From Bacillota bacterium (GTDB lineage: Bacteria; Bacillota; Bacilli; Alicyclobacillales; SLC66): a DNA stretch of 9,898 nucleotides. Where the stretch lies: the NCBI GenBank assembly GCA_021797415.1, contig JAJZZT010000454.1, positions 1 through 9,898 on the forward strand, read 5' to 3'. Positions 1 to 6,495 of this stretch are shown piece after piece. Position 1 is the first letter of the stretch. Each line of letters opens with the position of its first letter. The translations under genes were made by a program, and so were the position numbers. The notes under the pieces are model-generated. The model saw nothing but the letters and a program-made list of their open reading frames with translations. It did no database searches and was not told where the DNA came from.

Positions 1-35
1 GGATCGTGGCACTGGACTCGGGGAGGGATCGCTGA
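1..35 (+). CDS. C-terminal tail of an upstream gene (partial)
   Basis: In the frame that starts at base 3 the sequence reads IVALDSGRDR and then a TGA stop at 33-35. That stop overlaps the ATG of the helicase gene by one base (TGATG), an arrangement typical of translationally coupled genes in an operon. The helicase ribosome binding site (GGGAGGG, 21-27) lies inside this frame. Ten residues are too few to identify the product. By analogy with DISARM and BREX operons it could be a methyltransferase or another defence subunit, but nothing visible here shows that. Confidence 0.45.
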   Translation, partial: IVALDSGRDR

Positions 36-3000
36 TGCTGCAAGAGGGGGAACTCGTGCGCGGAACGCATTGGCCGGAGACGGTGGAGATTAAGCGGTGC
101 GTGCCCATCGGCGACACGATGGTCCAGGTGGAGGCACTCGGTCGCAGTACCCGCACGTATTATGAGCATCTGCTCGAAACGTATCAATTGGACTTGCTCG
201 AACGCCTCGGGGCGCAGCAGGAGACGACAGAGCGAAACGGCGCCCTGTATGGCCGCATTCTCCAGTACAGGGCGCTCGACTGTGAACGACGGTTTTCACG
301 CATACGCGCTCTCGGCAGCCAGCGCGTCTTACCATTGCCGCATCAGATTGCGGCCGTCTATAACCGCATGCTCCAAGCGCCACAAGTGCGTTTTTTGCTC
401 GCGGACGATCCAGGGGCCGGGAAAACGATCATGGCGGGGATGCTGATCCGCGAACTGCAGGCGCGGGCGAGCGCCGATCGTATCCTCATTTTGGTGCCGC
501 CGCTTGTACTGAACCAGTGGCGAGAGGAACTGCAGTCCAAGTTTGATGTCGAGTTTCGCATCATTACGCGCCTGAGTCTGAAGGAATCGGGCGGTCGCAA
601 TCCGTTTATGGAACACGCCTGTTGCCTGACCTCGCTGTACTGGGCCGCGAGAGATGAAGTCAAAGCCTTGATCGCTGAGGCTGACTTTGAACTGGTCATT
701 GCCGATGAAGCGCACAAGATGGCCGCCTACACGGAGGGTGTCAAACGACGCAAGGTTAGGCGAACACGGCTGTATCAACTCGGAGAGACGGTCTTTCGGC
801 ATGCGCCGCACCGCTTGTTATTGACCGCGACGCCGCATAAGGGAGATCCGGAGAATTTCCGGCATCTGTTGGGGCTTCTCGAACCCGACGTATTTTCCCG
901 TGTGGAGAAGGCGGATCGCGCGAAGGCGTCGGCCAAGAAGGAAGAGGTGGAACTTTTGCGCGACCGGGCCAATCCCTATGTCATCCGGAGACTGAAGGAA
1001 GGCATGGTGCAGTTTGACGGAACGCCACTGTTTCCGCCGCGCACCACGATGACCCTGGAGTTCGACTTGTCTCCGGATGAACTGGCGCTCTACGAGGCCG
1101 TCACGGACTATGTCAAATACCATTTCAACCGTGCCACCCAGCGCGGGCAAACGGGAACCGCGTTTGCCATGATGCTGCTGCAGCGTCGGCTGAGTTCATC
1201 GATTGAGGCGATCCATCAATCGCTCGTGAGGCGCCTTGATCGCCTGCGGCACTTGTGGGAAAACCTGATGGCATCACAGGCAGAGCGGGTGGACGATCAG
1301 GCGTTGGAAGATCGGACCTCGATGGACGCTGCGTTCGATGACGGAGTGGATGAGGATGTGGACATGGACGAGGCGCCGCTGTCGGAACAGGAGGAGTGGG
1401 AAGAGCAGGTCGAGAGAGAGGCCGATGCGATCGATCCGGATGAACTTCGCTTGGAGATCGAGGAACTGGAACGGCTGCTCGTGCAAAGCGGACAGTTGCG
1501 TCAGGGCGGATACGAACGCAAGTTTACGGAGCTTGAGCGCACCCTGTTTGGTCTGGACGGGTTACTCACAAAAGGCGAAAAAATCCTGATCTTCACTGAG
1601 TCCACGGACACGCTGCGCAGTCTGCACGAACGACTGCAAGAGCGAGTGGCGGGAATAGCGCGCATTTCGGGGTCGCTGTCGATGGATGAGCGTCAGAGGC
1701 AGGTGGAACTGTTTCGCGAAGAGTATCCCATCATGCTCGCCACGGACGCCGGCGGCGAATCGATCAACCTTCAGTTCTGCAATCAGATGGTGAACTACGA
1801 TATCCCTTGGAATCCCAATAAACTTGAGCAGCGCATGGGCCGCATTCATCGGATTGGCCAACGCAATGAGGTGTTTATCTTTAACTTGGTGGCGGGCAAT
1901 ACGCGAGAAGGCAGTGTGATGCGGGCCCTGCTCGTCAAGATGGAGCAGATGCGCCGCGACCTGGGGCAGGATCTCGTGTACGACTTCATCGGGGACGTGT
2001 TGGAAGATCGCATCGGATCCCTGGCGGACATCATGCAGGAGAGCATTCTGGAACGTCAGCACCTGGATGATCTGATCGCGGGGATGGAGCGCACGTTATC
2101 CGACGAGCACCAGCGGTTGCTGGAGACGGCAGAGCGTGAGCGCATGGACCGGGATCTGATCGACTTGCCGGGCATGCGACGTGAGCAGCAGTTTCTTGCC
2201 ATGAAACGCATCCCGGCGACGGCCTGCCTGGAGTTCACGAAGTCCGTCCTGTTGGCGCGGCGGGTGTCTCTATCGGATACGGGATACGGATTTCGCGTGG
2301 AACGATTACCGAAGTCGATTCGTGATTTTGCTCAGAAACATGTGCGCTCAAACTACGGATGGGCGAATCCCCTGCGCGTGGAGCTGGAGACGGATGGTGT
2401 GCCGTTTGGCATTGATCACCCGCTCTGTCAGTTGGCCATGGCGCTGACAGCAGAGGAGGCGGAGCGAACGCCGAATCAGAGGTTGGCACTTTATTATCCG
2501 ACGCCAGAGCCGCTCGATGTGGAAGTATACGAGATGAGTGTCGTGGACGGGACGGGAAGAGAGTTGTCTCGTGAGTGGATCACGGCGGCGCGACGCGAAA
2601 GCGGGCAGGTGATCGCGCTCGACAGTCAGTGGATCTGGCAGTGTGCGTGGGATCGGGTCGCAGGAACTGAGTTGGGTGGATCGGGCCAGACGTTGCAGAC
2701 GGAGCCGCTTCAGGTGGGGCCGGTCCAGACGGGGTTTCAGGTGGAGGCGCCGCGGGTAGACCCGCTCCAACTGGAGGCGTTGCGGGTTGCTCAACGAGCG
2801 GTCTACGAACTGCGCGGCCAGCGAGAGGAACAGTTGAACAAGAAGAGTCAATTTCTGCACCGGGCGTTTGACGCACAGTACGACCAGGCGGCCAGGAGGC
2901 TGGAAGAGTACCACCGGACCAACGTGGACAACCGCAACAGTGCGCTGATCAATCAGGCGAACGGGCAACTCCTGGAGATCGACGAAAAGCGCCATGCTCG

Positions 3001-3271
3001 CCTGACGGAGGTGGAGCGGGAGCGCAGCGTGCAGCTGCGGCCGCTTAAGCGGCTGGTGCAGGCGCGGCTGCTGCCGGACGGATCTGCGGAGACGCGGGTG
3101 ATTCCGGAGGATTATGCGGATGCATGGGAGCGGCAGGCGCATGTGGCCGGGTACCCGCATGTGCGGGTGATGGACGCGTTTGGACCAGTGGACTTGTATA
3201 GTGAGACGGCGGAAGGGGAGGGGCGGTTTTGGCGGTGGCAGGGCGGAGAGCTTGAAACGGTGGATCGGTAA
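35..3271 (+). CDS. SNF2/HepA-type DEAH helicase, DrmD-like (defence operon type)
   Basis: A large ATP-dependent DNA translocase or helicase of superfamily 2, SNF2 branch, 1078 residues. Helicase motifs appear in order: a Q-like LPHQ near 101-104, Walker A DDPGAGKT at 124-131, motif Ia VPPLVLNQW at 154-162, Walker B DEAH at 224-227, motif III LTATPH at 263-268, motif IV ILIFTES at 517-523, motif V ATDAGGESINLQ at 569-580 and motif VI QRMGRIHRIGQ at 599-609. A strongly acidic insert lies at about 430-470 between the two RecA lobes. A long C-terminal part follows, with a Q/V/P-rich linker at 884-918 and a charged, probably coiled-coil stretch at 920-1000. The start has GGGAGGG seven bases upstream. 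Length, N-terminus (GELVRGTHWPE) and motif style fit the helicases of class 1 DISARM (DrmD). BrxHII of BREX type 3 or a stand-alone helicase paired with a methyltransferase remain possible because the neighbours lie outside the window. All ATPase motifs look intact. Confidence 0.85.
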   Translation: MLQEGELVRGTHWPETVEIKRCVPIGDTMVQVEALGRSTRTYYEHLLETYQLDLLERLGAQQETTERNGALYGRILQYRALDCERRFSRIRALGSQRVLPLPHQIAAVYNRMLQAPQVRFLLADDPGAGKTIMAGMLIRELQARASADRILILVPPLVLNQWREELQSKFDVEFRIITRLSLKESGGRNPFMEHACCLTSLYWAARDEVKALIAEADFELVIADEAHKMAAYTEGVKRRKVRRTRLYQLGETVFRHAPHRLLLTATPHKGDPENFRHLLGLLEPDVFSRVEKADRAKASAKKEEVELLRDRANPYVIRRLKEGMVQFDGTPLFPPRTTMTLEFDLSPDELALYEAVTDYVKYHFNRATQRGQTGTAFAMMLLQRRLSSSIEAIHQSLVRRLDRLRHLWENLMASQAERVDDQALEDRTSMDAAFDDGVDEDVDMDEAPLSEQEEWEEQVEREADAIDPDELRLEIEELERLLVQSGQLRQGGYERKFTELERTLFGLDGLLTKGEKILIFTESTDTLRSLHERLQERVAGIARISGSLSMDERQRQVELFREEYPIMLATDAGGESINLQFCNQMVNYDIPWNPNKLEQRMGRIHRIGQRNEVFIFNLVAGNTREGSVMRALLVKMEQMRRDLGQDLVYDFIGDVLEDRIGSLADIMQESILERQHLDDLIAGMERTLSDEHQRLLETAERERMDRDLIDLPGMRREQQFLAMKRIPATACLEFTKSVLLARRVSLSDTGYGFRVERLPKSIRDFAQKHVRSNYGWANPLRVELETDGVPFGIDHPLCQLAMALTAEEAERTPNQRLALYYPTPEPLDVEVYEMSVVDGTGRELSREWITAARRESGQVIALDSQWIWQCAWDRVAGTELGGSGQTLQTEPLQVGPVQTGFQVEAPRVDPLQLEALRVAQRAVYELRGQREEQLNKKSQFLHRAFDAQYDQAARRLEEYHRTNVDNRNSALINQANGQLLEIDEKRHARLTEVERERSVQLRPLKRLVQARLLPDGSAETRVIPEDYADAWERQAHVAGYPHVRVMDAFGPVDLYSETAEGEGRFWRWQGGELETVDR

Positions 3272-3300
3272 GCTTGCGGTTCGCAGATGGAATATACGAC

Positions 3301-3319
3301 AGGAGGGTGATCGGCCGTG
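3301..3319 (+). promoter_or_regulatory. Orphan ribosome binding site and GTG start
   Basis: AGGAGG at 3301-3306 is followed after ten bases by GTG (3317-3319), and an ATG lies at 3321. The spacing and strength suit a real translation start 30-50 bases after the helicase stop. However, the frame opened by the GTG runs into transposase-remnant sequence, and the TIGR04255 gene has its own better start at 3596. I infer that this is the surviving start of a former downstream gene of the helicase operon. Confidence 0.4.
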
Positions 3320-3347
3320 AATGCTTCCGTACCCTCAAACTTTAGGA

Positions 3348-3476
3348 TTACGGAGAGAACGGTCCATCAAACCATTTGTGATCGGGCGCAAAAATTCCTC
3401 TTTTCAACTACGCCACTTTGCCAATCCTGCCCTCGTCATTTGAGCCTCCTCCGAATAAACTCAGGAGCATCATCTC
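3348..3476 (+). pseudogene. Remnant of IS66-family transposase C-terminus
   Basis: The frame through base 3351 reads RRERSIKPFVIGRKN (3351-3395). After a one-base shift the next frame reads FLFSTTP (3395-3415). A further shift returns to the first frame with FANPALVI, a TGA stop (3441) and ASSE. Joined, these match the conserved C-terminal block of IS66 TnpC transposases as I know it (ERAIKPFVIGRKN, then FLFSTTP, then GANASAVLYSLIE). Two frameshifts and two internal stops (3441, 3456) show that it is dead. Only some 40 residues remain, and no terminal inverted repeat is clear. It lies between the GC-rich helicase gene and the lower-GC cassette, so it marks a past insertion or deletion event. 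A long open frame starting at 3317 crosses it by chance. Confidence 0.8.
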
Positions 3477-3564
3477 AAAAAAGTGGTCTCACGGCTAGGT
3501 GCACGCTATTTTACGCTCACGTAGGATGCATTCGAACAGCCGAAAAGCAAGACCGCGAATACTG

Positions 3565-3570
3565 TATAAT
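3565..3570 (+). promoter_or_regulatory. Candidate -10 box for the three-gene cassette
   Basis: A perfect TATAAT lies 26 bases before the GTG start of the TIGR04255 gene and 13 bases before its ribosome binding site, which would give a leader of about 20 bases. No convincing -35 hexamer is found 16-18 bases upstream (the sequence there is A-rich, around GAAAAG), so the promoter is either weak or chance. Confidence 0.4.
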
Positions 3571-3595
3571 GGTATTAAAAATTGGAGGTTGCGGA

Positions 3596-4360
3596 GTGAA
3601 TCCCTCGGGACGTATTTATAGAAAGTCGCCTATTTCTGAGGTGGTGTGTGAAATTAGGTTTGAGCCCAAAGAAGCGTGGGACCCGACGATTCCAGGATTG
3701 ATTTTTAAACAATTGGAGTCTGACTTTCCGATTCGGCACAAAAGTCAGACTTTGGAAGCTGGAGTTCTTGCAGGTCCTAACGGAATACAGCAGCAGTTTA
3801 TGATGGTGGAGAGAGCACAATTTTATTCTTCGGATGAAAAGTCGTTTGTTCAGATTGGACCCCATTATCTATCCGTAAACAGGTTGCAACCATACTCTTC
3901 ATGGGACGATTATTATCCAGCAATCTTGAAAGGACTTCACGCGTACCAGGAATCAGTCGGGTCGGAGTCATCTTTGTTAAGAGTTGGATTACGGTATGTC
4001 AATCAAATCAAGTTGCCAGGTAGTCTAGTTAAGCTGGAAGATTTTTTTCATATCTATCCCGAGAAAGGAAGGGATCTACCTGAAGTGCACACCAATCTTC
4101 ATTTGGGTCTCGATTTTATGTATCACGACAATCGAGATATTCTACGGCTACAACTTCAAAGCGGGCCATTGATTTCAGATGGAGGCGTTCACTTGTTGCT
4201 TGATCTGGATTACTTTCTTGGGAGATCAAATGATGTAGCGTATGGTGACCTTCCAAGTTGGCTGGCTGAAGCCCATCTACGGATCGAAGAATGTTTTGAA
4301 GGAAGTATTAAAGATTCCCTTCGTGATTTATTTGAGGAGGTGCGTGATTCCAATGAGTGA
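3596..4360 (+). CDS. TIGR04255 family protein, function unknown
   Basis: 254 residues from the GTG at 3596, which has GGAGG (3584-3588) seven bases upstream. An in-frame ATG at 3569 lacks a binding site, and the longer open frame back to 3317 is transposase debris. The N-terminus YRKSPISEVVCEIRF (residues 8-22) is the hallmark opening of TIGR04255 proteins, and the length of about 250 is usual. Further family-like features are FVQIGPHYLSVNR at 84-96, RVGLRYVNQI at 129-138, HLLLDLDYF at 199-207 and a C-terminal helix, LRIEECFEGSIKDSLRDLF, at 228-246. No signal peptide or membrane segment is seen, so the protein is probably cytoplasmic. The gene is the first of three overlapping genes: its end overlaps the next start by eight bases. 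The biochemical role of the family is not known to me. The company of a HEPN protein and a defence-type helicase suggests an accessory or defence role, which is inference. Confidence 0.75.
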   Translation: MNPSGRIYRKSPISEVVCEIRFEPKEAWDPTIPGLIFKQLESDFPIRHKSQTLEAGVLAGPNGIQQQFMMVERAQFYSSDEKSFVQIGPHYLSVNRLQPYSSWDDYYPAILKGLHAYQESVGSESSLLRVGLRYVNQIKLPGSLVKLEDFFHIYPEKGRDLPEVHTNLHLGLDFMYHDNRDILRLQLQSGPLISDGGVHLLLDLDYFLGRSNDVAYGDLPSWLAEAHLRIEECFEGSIKDSLRDLFEEVRDSNE

Positions 4361-4844
4361 TCTCGCTCTTTCACCGTATGGGGTTCAAGCATATACGCAA
4401 GACCAAGAGGGAAATCCTTTTGGAAATGCGGCCGCCAAGGCATATCATCACATCATTCAAGATCCGAGGAAGTTGGTCACGCAGTTAACTTCAATAATCT
4501 CAAGTGGATTTGGCGTTCAGACATTTAATCAGATCGAACAGTTATTCGATCCTCTTGATTATTTTGAGGTATCTCAGTTCGTGCGGAATAAGACATTTCT
4601 TATTCCAATATTGCTTGAAGCATATCCGCATATCGGACGCTTGTTCCTAGGATTTCGATATCATTTGGTTCTTGATGTTTTTAAGGAAGATGAGAATGAT
4701 GAGGGTCTGTTGTATCTTTTGATACGGACAACAGAAAACTTTGATAAGATTCAACCAATTTTGGAGCAGCTAGACGAAACCTGGTGGCTAGGCAAGGTGG
4801 AGACGGCACGTGGTAAATTAGTCATTGATGTGGAGTACGTATAA
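4353..4844 (+). CDS. Hypothetical protein with C-terminal WWL motif, HEPN-gene partner
   Basis: 163 residues starting MSDLALSPYG. The ATG overlaps the end of the TIGR04255 gene and is preceded by AGGAGGTG (4335-4342), ten bases away, which favours it over the longer frame that begins at 4242. The N-terminal half is mostly helical in appearance. The C-terminal half (about 95-163) has alternating strands: FRYHLVLDVFKEDEN, then LLYLLIRTT, then a helix, then DETWWLGK and KLVIDVEYV. I recall this pattern (an acidic strand-turn, a predicted helix, a DEEWWL-like motif and a final strand) from uncharacterised small proteins encoded next to HEPN or nucleotidyltransferase genes, but I cannot confirm it here. 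No catalytic motif, signal peptide or membrane segment is visible. Its stop overlaps the HEPN start (TAATG), so the two products are probably made in a fixed ratio and may form a complex. Confidence 0.7.
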   Translation: MSDLALSPYGVQAYTQDQEGNPFGNAAAKAYHHIIQDPRKLVTQLTSIISSGFGVQTFNQIEQLFDPLDYFEVSQFVRNKTFLIPILLEAYPHIGRLFLGFRYHLVLDVFKEDENDEGLLYLLIRTTENFDKIQPILEQLDETWWLGKVETARGKLVIDVEYV

Positions 4845-5203
4845 TGTTCGAATGGTCCAAGTATCTCGATCTTGCGAATGAATTGGTTCAGCGGGAGGAC
4901 GAAGCCGCAAAGCGGACTGCGGTAAGTCGGGCATATTACTCAGTTTTTTGTATGGCTCGAAATTGGCTGGAGGTAAAATCCATTCCAATTGGACACGGAA
5001 TGAACGACCATCATATCGTATGGTCTACGTTTGAAAAGCTGCAAGGGAAGAGAGCGAAAAAAATAGGTCTCGAAGGTCAGAGGTTACGGCGGGCGCGCAA
5101 CATGATGGATTATGATAATTCTGTGCCTCAACTCTCATCTACTATTAAATCCTCAATGCAACGGGCCAACGCAATTTTCGCGGACCTTAAACAGATGACT
5201 TGA
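4844..5203 (+). CDS. HEPN-domain protein
   Basis: 119 residues, all apparently helical. The HEPN signature AVSRAYYSVF lies at residues 26-35, and the second conserved helix carries LRRARNMMDYD at 81-91. This is the RN-x-x-DY version of the HEPN motif rather than the RNase version R-x4-6-H, and no histidine follows the arginine. A His-rich loop (HGMNDHH, 51-57) joins the two helices. HEPN proteins bind or cleave RNA or nucleotides and often act as toxins or as partners of minimal nucleotidyltransferases. No nucleotidyltransferase gene is present here. The start overlaps the preceding stop by one base, with GGAG (4832-4835) eight bases upstream. The gene ends the cassette, and no further gene follows on this strand until 8808. 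Confidence 0.75.
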   Translation: MFEWSKYLDLANELVQREDEAAKRTAVSRAYYSVFCMARNWLEVKSIPIGHGMNDHHIVWSTFEKLQGKRAKKIGLEGQRLRRARNMMDYDNSVPQLSSTIKSSMQRANAIFADLKQMT

Positions 5204-5365
5204 TATCTACTTGAATTTTGCCGTGGTTTGATATTCAAAGCGAGATTTGAGGTTTGACGTTTACTTACTGGATCATGCAGGTGGTCAAACGTTTAGGGAT
5301 CTTGAGTTCCTGGAACGGGGTCACCTGGGATCTGACGATTCCGTCTTGATTTTGATTGTCGTAAC
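5204..5365. other. Intergenic stretch with no recognised gene
   Basis: The sequence between the HEPN stop and the hairpin holds short open frames on both strands but no ribosome binding site or family signature that I recognise. Small inverted repeats are present: TTTGA-TAT-TCAAA near 5227-5239, and TTTGAC with GTCAAA spaced about 26 bases apart near 5251-5290. It may contain the right edge of the transferred segment, but no element end can be defined. Confidence 0.4.
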
Positions 5366-5399
5366 GACAGGGGTCTCCGCATACGCGGAGACCCCTGTC
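5366..5399. terminator. 15-bp perfect hairpin, probable bidirectional terminator
   Basis: Arms 5366-5380 and 5385-5399 are exact reverse complements (GACAGGGGTCTCCGC) around an ATAC loop. The hairpin lies about 40 bases after the stop of the repressor gene (minus strand) and 160 bases after the HEPN gene (plus strand), so it sits between convergent transcripts. Neither side has a clean run of T: TCTTGG follows on the plus strand and GTTACG on the minus strand. It is therefore not a textbook intrinsic terminator, though its stability and position suit one. A second small palindrome (TGTCGT-A-ACGACA, 5357-5369) shares bases with the left arm. Confidence 0.6.
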
Positions 5400-5439
5400 T
5401 CTTGGTACACCCGTGTTTCTTGCTCTGGAGGGATGGATG

Positions 5440-6495
5440 TCAGAGGGGATCGCCCTGGTAGGATTTCGGCGTCAGGGGATTCCATGCGCCGCAGGACCGC
5501 CGAATCACGAGGTCGTGCGAGACAAGATGCTGCCTGGGATCGGCGTCGGGCTGTTTCATCTGGGCAAGGAGCATTTGGGCGGACTGCTGCCCCAACTCAA
5601 AGATGTGCACATTCATGGTGGTCAACGGCGGATTGGACAGTTTGGCGAGAGGAATATCGTTGAATCCCACGATCGCGAGATCGTCCGGTATGAGATAGCC
5701 CAGTTCGCCGGCGGCGCGCATGGCGCCGAATGCCAGAACATCGTCGGATGCGATGACGGCGCCGGGCCGCTCTGGGATAGCCAACAATCGCATCATGCCC
5801 GTATAGCCGCCCTCCTCTAAAAAATCCTCTGAGATGACCAGTCTGGGATCAAAGGAAATTCCGGCGTCCTCCAATGCAGATGCATAACCGGACAAGCGGT
5901 CCATGGTTACGACCAGGTCGGACGCCCCGCCGATGAAGCCGATGCGTTTGTGCCCCAGCCTCAGCAAGTGGTTCGTGGCGTCGTACGCCGCCTGCCTGTT
6001 GTCGTTATTGACCCACGAGATCGTTGTCGGGACAGCCGGCCGCCCAATCAGCACCGCGGGAATGTGATTCTCCGTCAGCACCACCAACAGTGGGTCGGAA
6101 ATTCTTGCCGTAAGAAGAATGACGCCGTCCACCTGCTTGCCGCGCACCATGTGTTCCAGGCGTTCGATATCGTTTAGCCCGTGCAGCGCGGTCGAAAGGA
6201 ACAGATCGTATCCGGCGTTCTGGGCAACCTGTGTGATTCCGCGGAGCACTTCAGGGAAAAACGGATTTGAAAAAAACTGGTCAATCGTGCTTGGAATGAG
6301 CAGACCGATCGCCTGGGCGCTTTGCTTCACCAAGCTGCGGGCAATCGCGTTGGGATGATAATTGAGCTCTTTCATAACCGTGCGTACGCGTTGGCGCGTT
6401 CCTTCACTGATGCGCGTGCTGTTTGCGATAACGCGCGACACGGTGGAGGGGCTCACGCCGGCCTGCTTCGCGACATCCTTGATATTAGCGGCCAT
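5440..6495 (-). CDS. malR: LacI/GalR-family repressor, MalR-like
   Basis: A transcription repressor for a maltodextrin regulon, 351 residues from the ATG at 6495. GGAGG (6502-6506) abuts an earlier ATG at 6501 but is six bases from the ATG at 6495, so the latter (MAANIKDV) is preferred. Numbering below counts from the ATG at 6501. The N-terminal helix-turn-helix is IKDVAKQAGVSPSTVSRVI (7-25), followed by a hinge helix with ARSL (54-57). The periplasmic-binding-protein-like effector domain shows FFSNPFFPEVLRGI (76-89), NND (165-167), RLSGYASAL (202-210), ASDDVLAFGA (251-260) and IVGFNDIPLA (277-286), all in the expected order. The start lies inside the end of the GH13 gene, an 11-base overlap, so both should be on one transcript and the repressor would control its own synthesis through the operators near 8425-8470. 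The maltose or maltodextrin assignment comes from the neighbours. Regulation of another sugar cannot be excluded. Confidence 0.87.
   Translation of the reverse strand: MAANIKDVAKQAGVSPSTVSRVIANSTRISEGTRQRVRTVMKELNYHPNAIARSLVKQSAQAIGLLIPSTIDQFFSNPFFPEVLRGITQVAQNAGYDLFLSTALHGLNDIERLEHMVRGKQVDGVILLTARISDPLLVVLTENHIPAVLIGRPAVPTTISWVNNDNRQAAYDATNHLLRLGHKRIGFIGGASDLVVTMDRLSGYASALEDAGISFDPRLVISEDFLEEGGYTGMMRLLAIPERPGAVIASDDVLAFGAMRAAGELGYLIPDDLAIVGFNDIPLAKLSNPPLTTMNVHIFELGQQSAQMLLAQMKQPDADPRQHLVSHDLVIRRSCGAWNPLTPKSYQGDPL

Noticed and set aside
2348..3160. A 270-residue minus-strand open frame inside the helicase gene
   Set aside because: It is a shadow of the helicase coding strand, rich in Arg, Leu and Pro, with no ribosome binding site or domain.
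3317..3595. An N-terminal extension of 93 residues on the TIGR04255 protein from a GTG with a good ribosome binding site
   Set aside because: The extension contains frameshifted IS66 transposase sequence and lacks family similarity. The family hallmark begins just after the GTG at 3596, which has its own GGAGG site.
4242..4352. A longer start for the 163-residue middle cassette protein
   Set aside because: It would overlap the TIGR04255 gene by over 100 bases and has no ribosome binding site, while the ATG at 4353 has AGGAGGTG upstream.
5247..5820. Two plus-strand open frames between the HEPN gene and the repressor's C-terminus
   Set aside because: They run through the terminator-like hairpin or lie antisense to the repressor, and neither has a ribosome binding site or recognisable motif.
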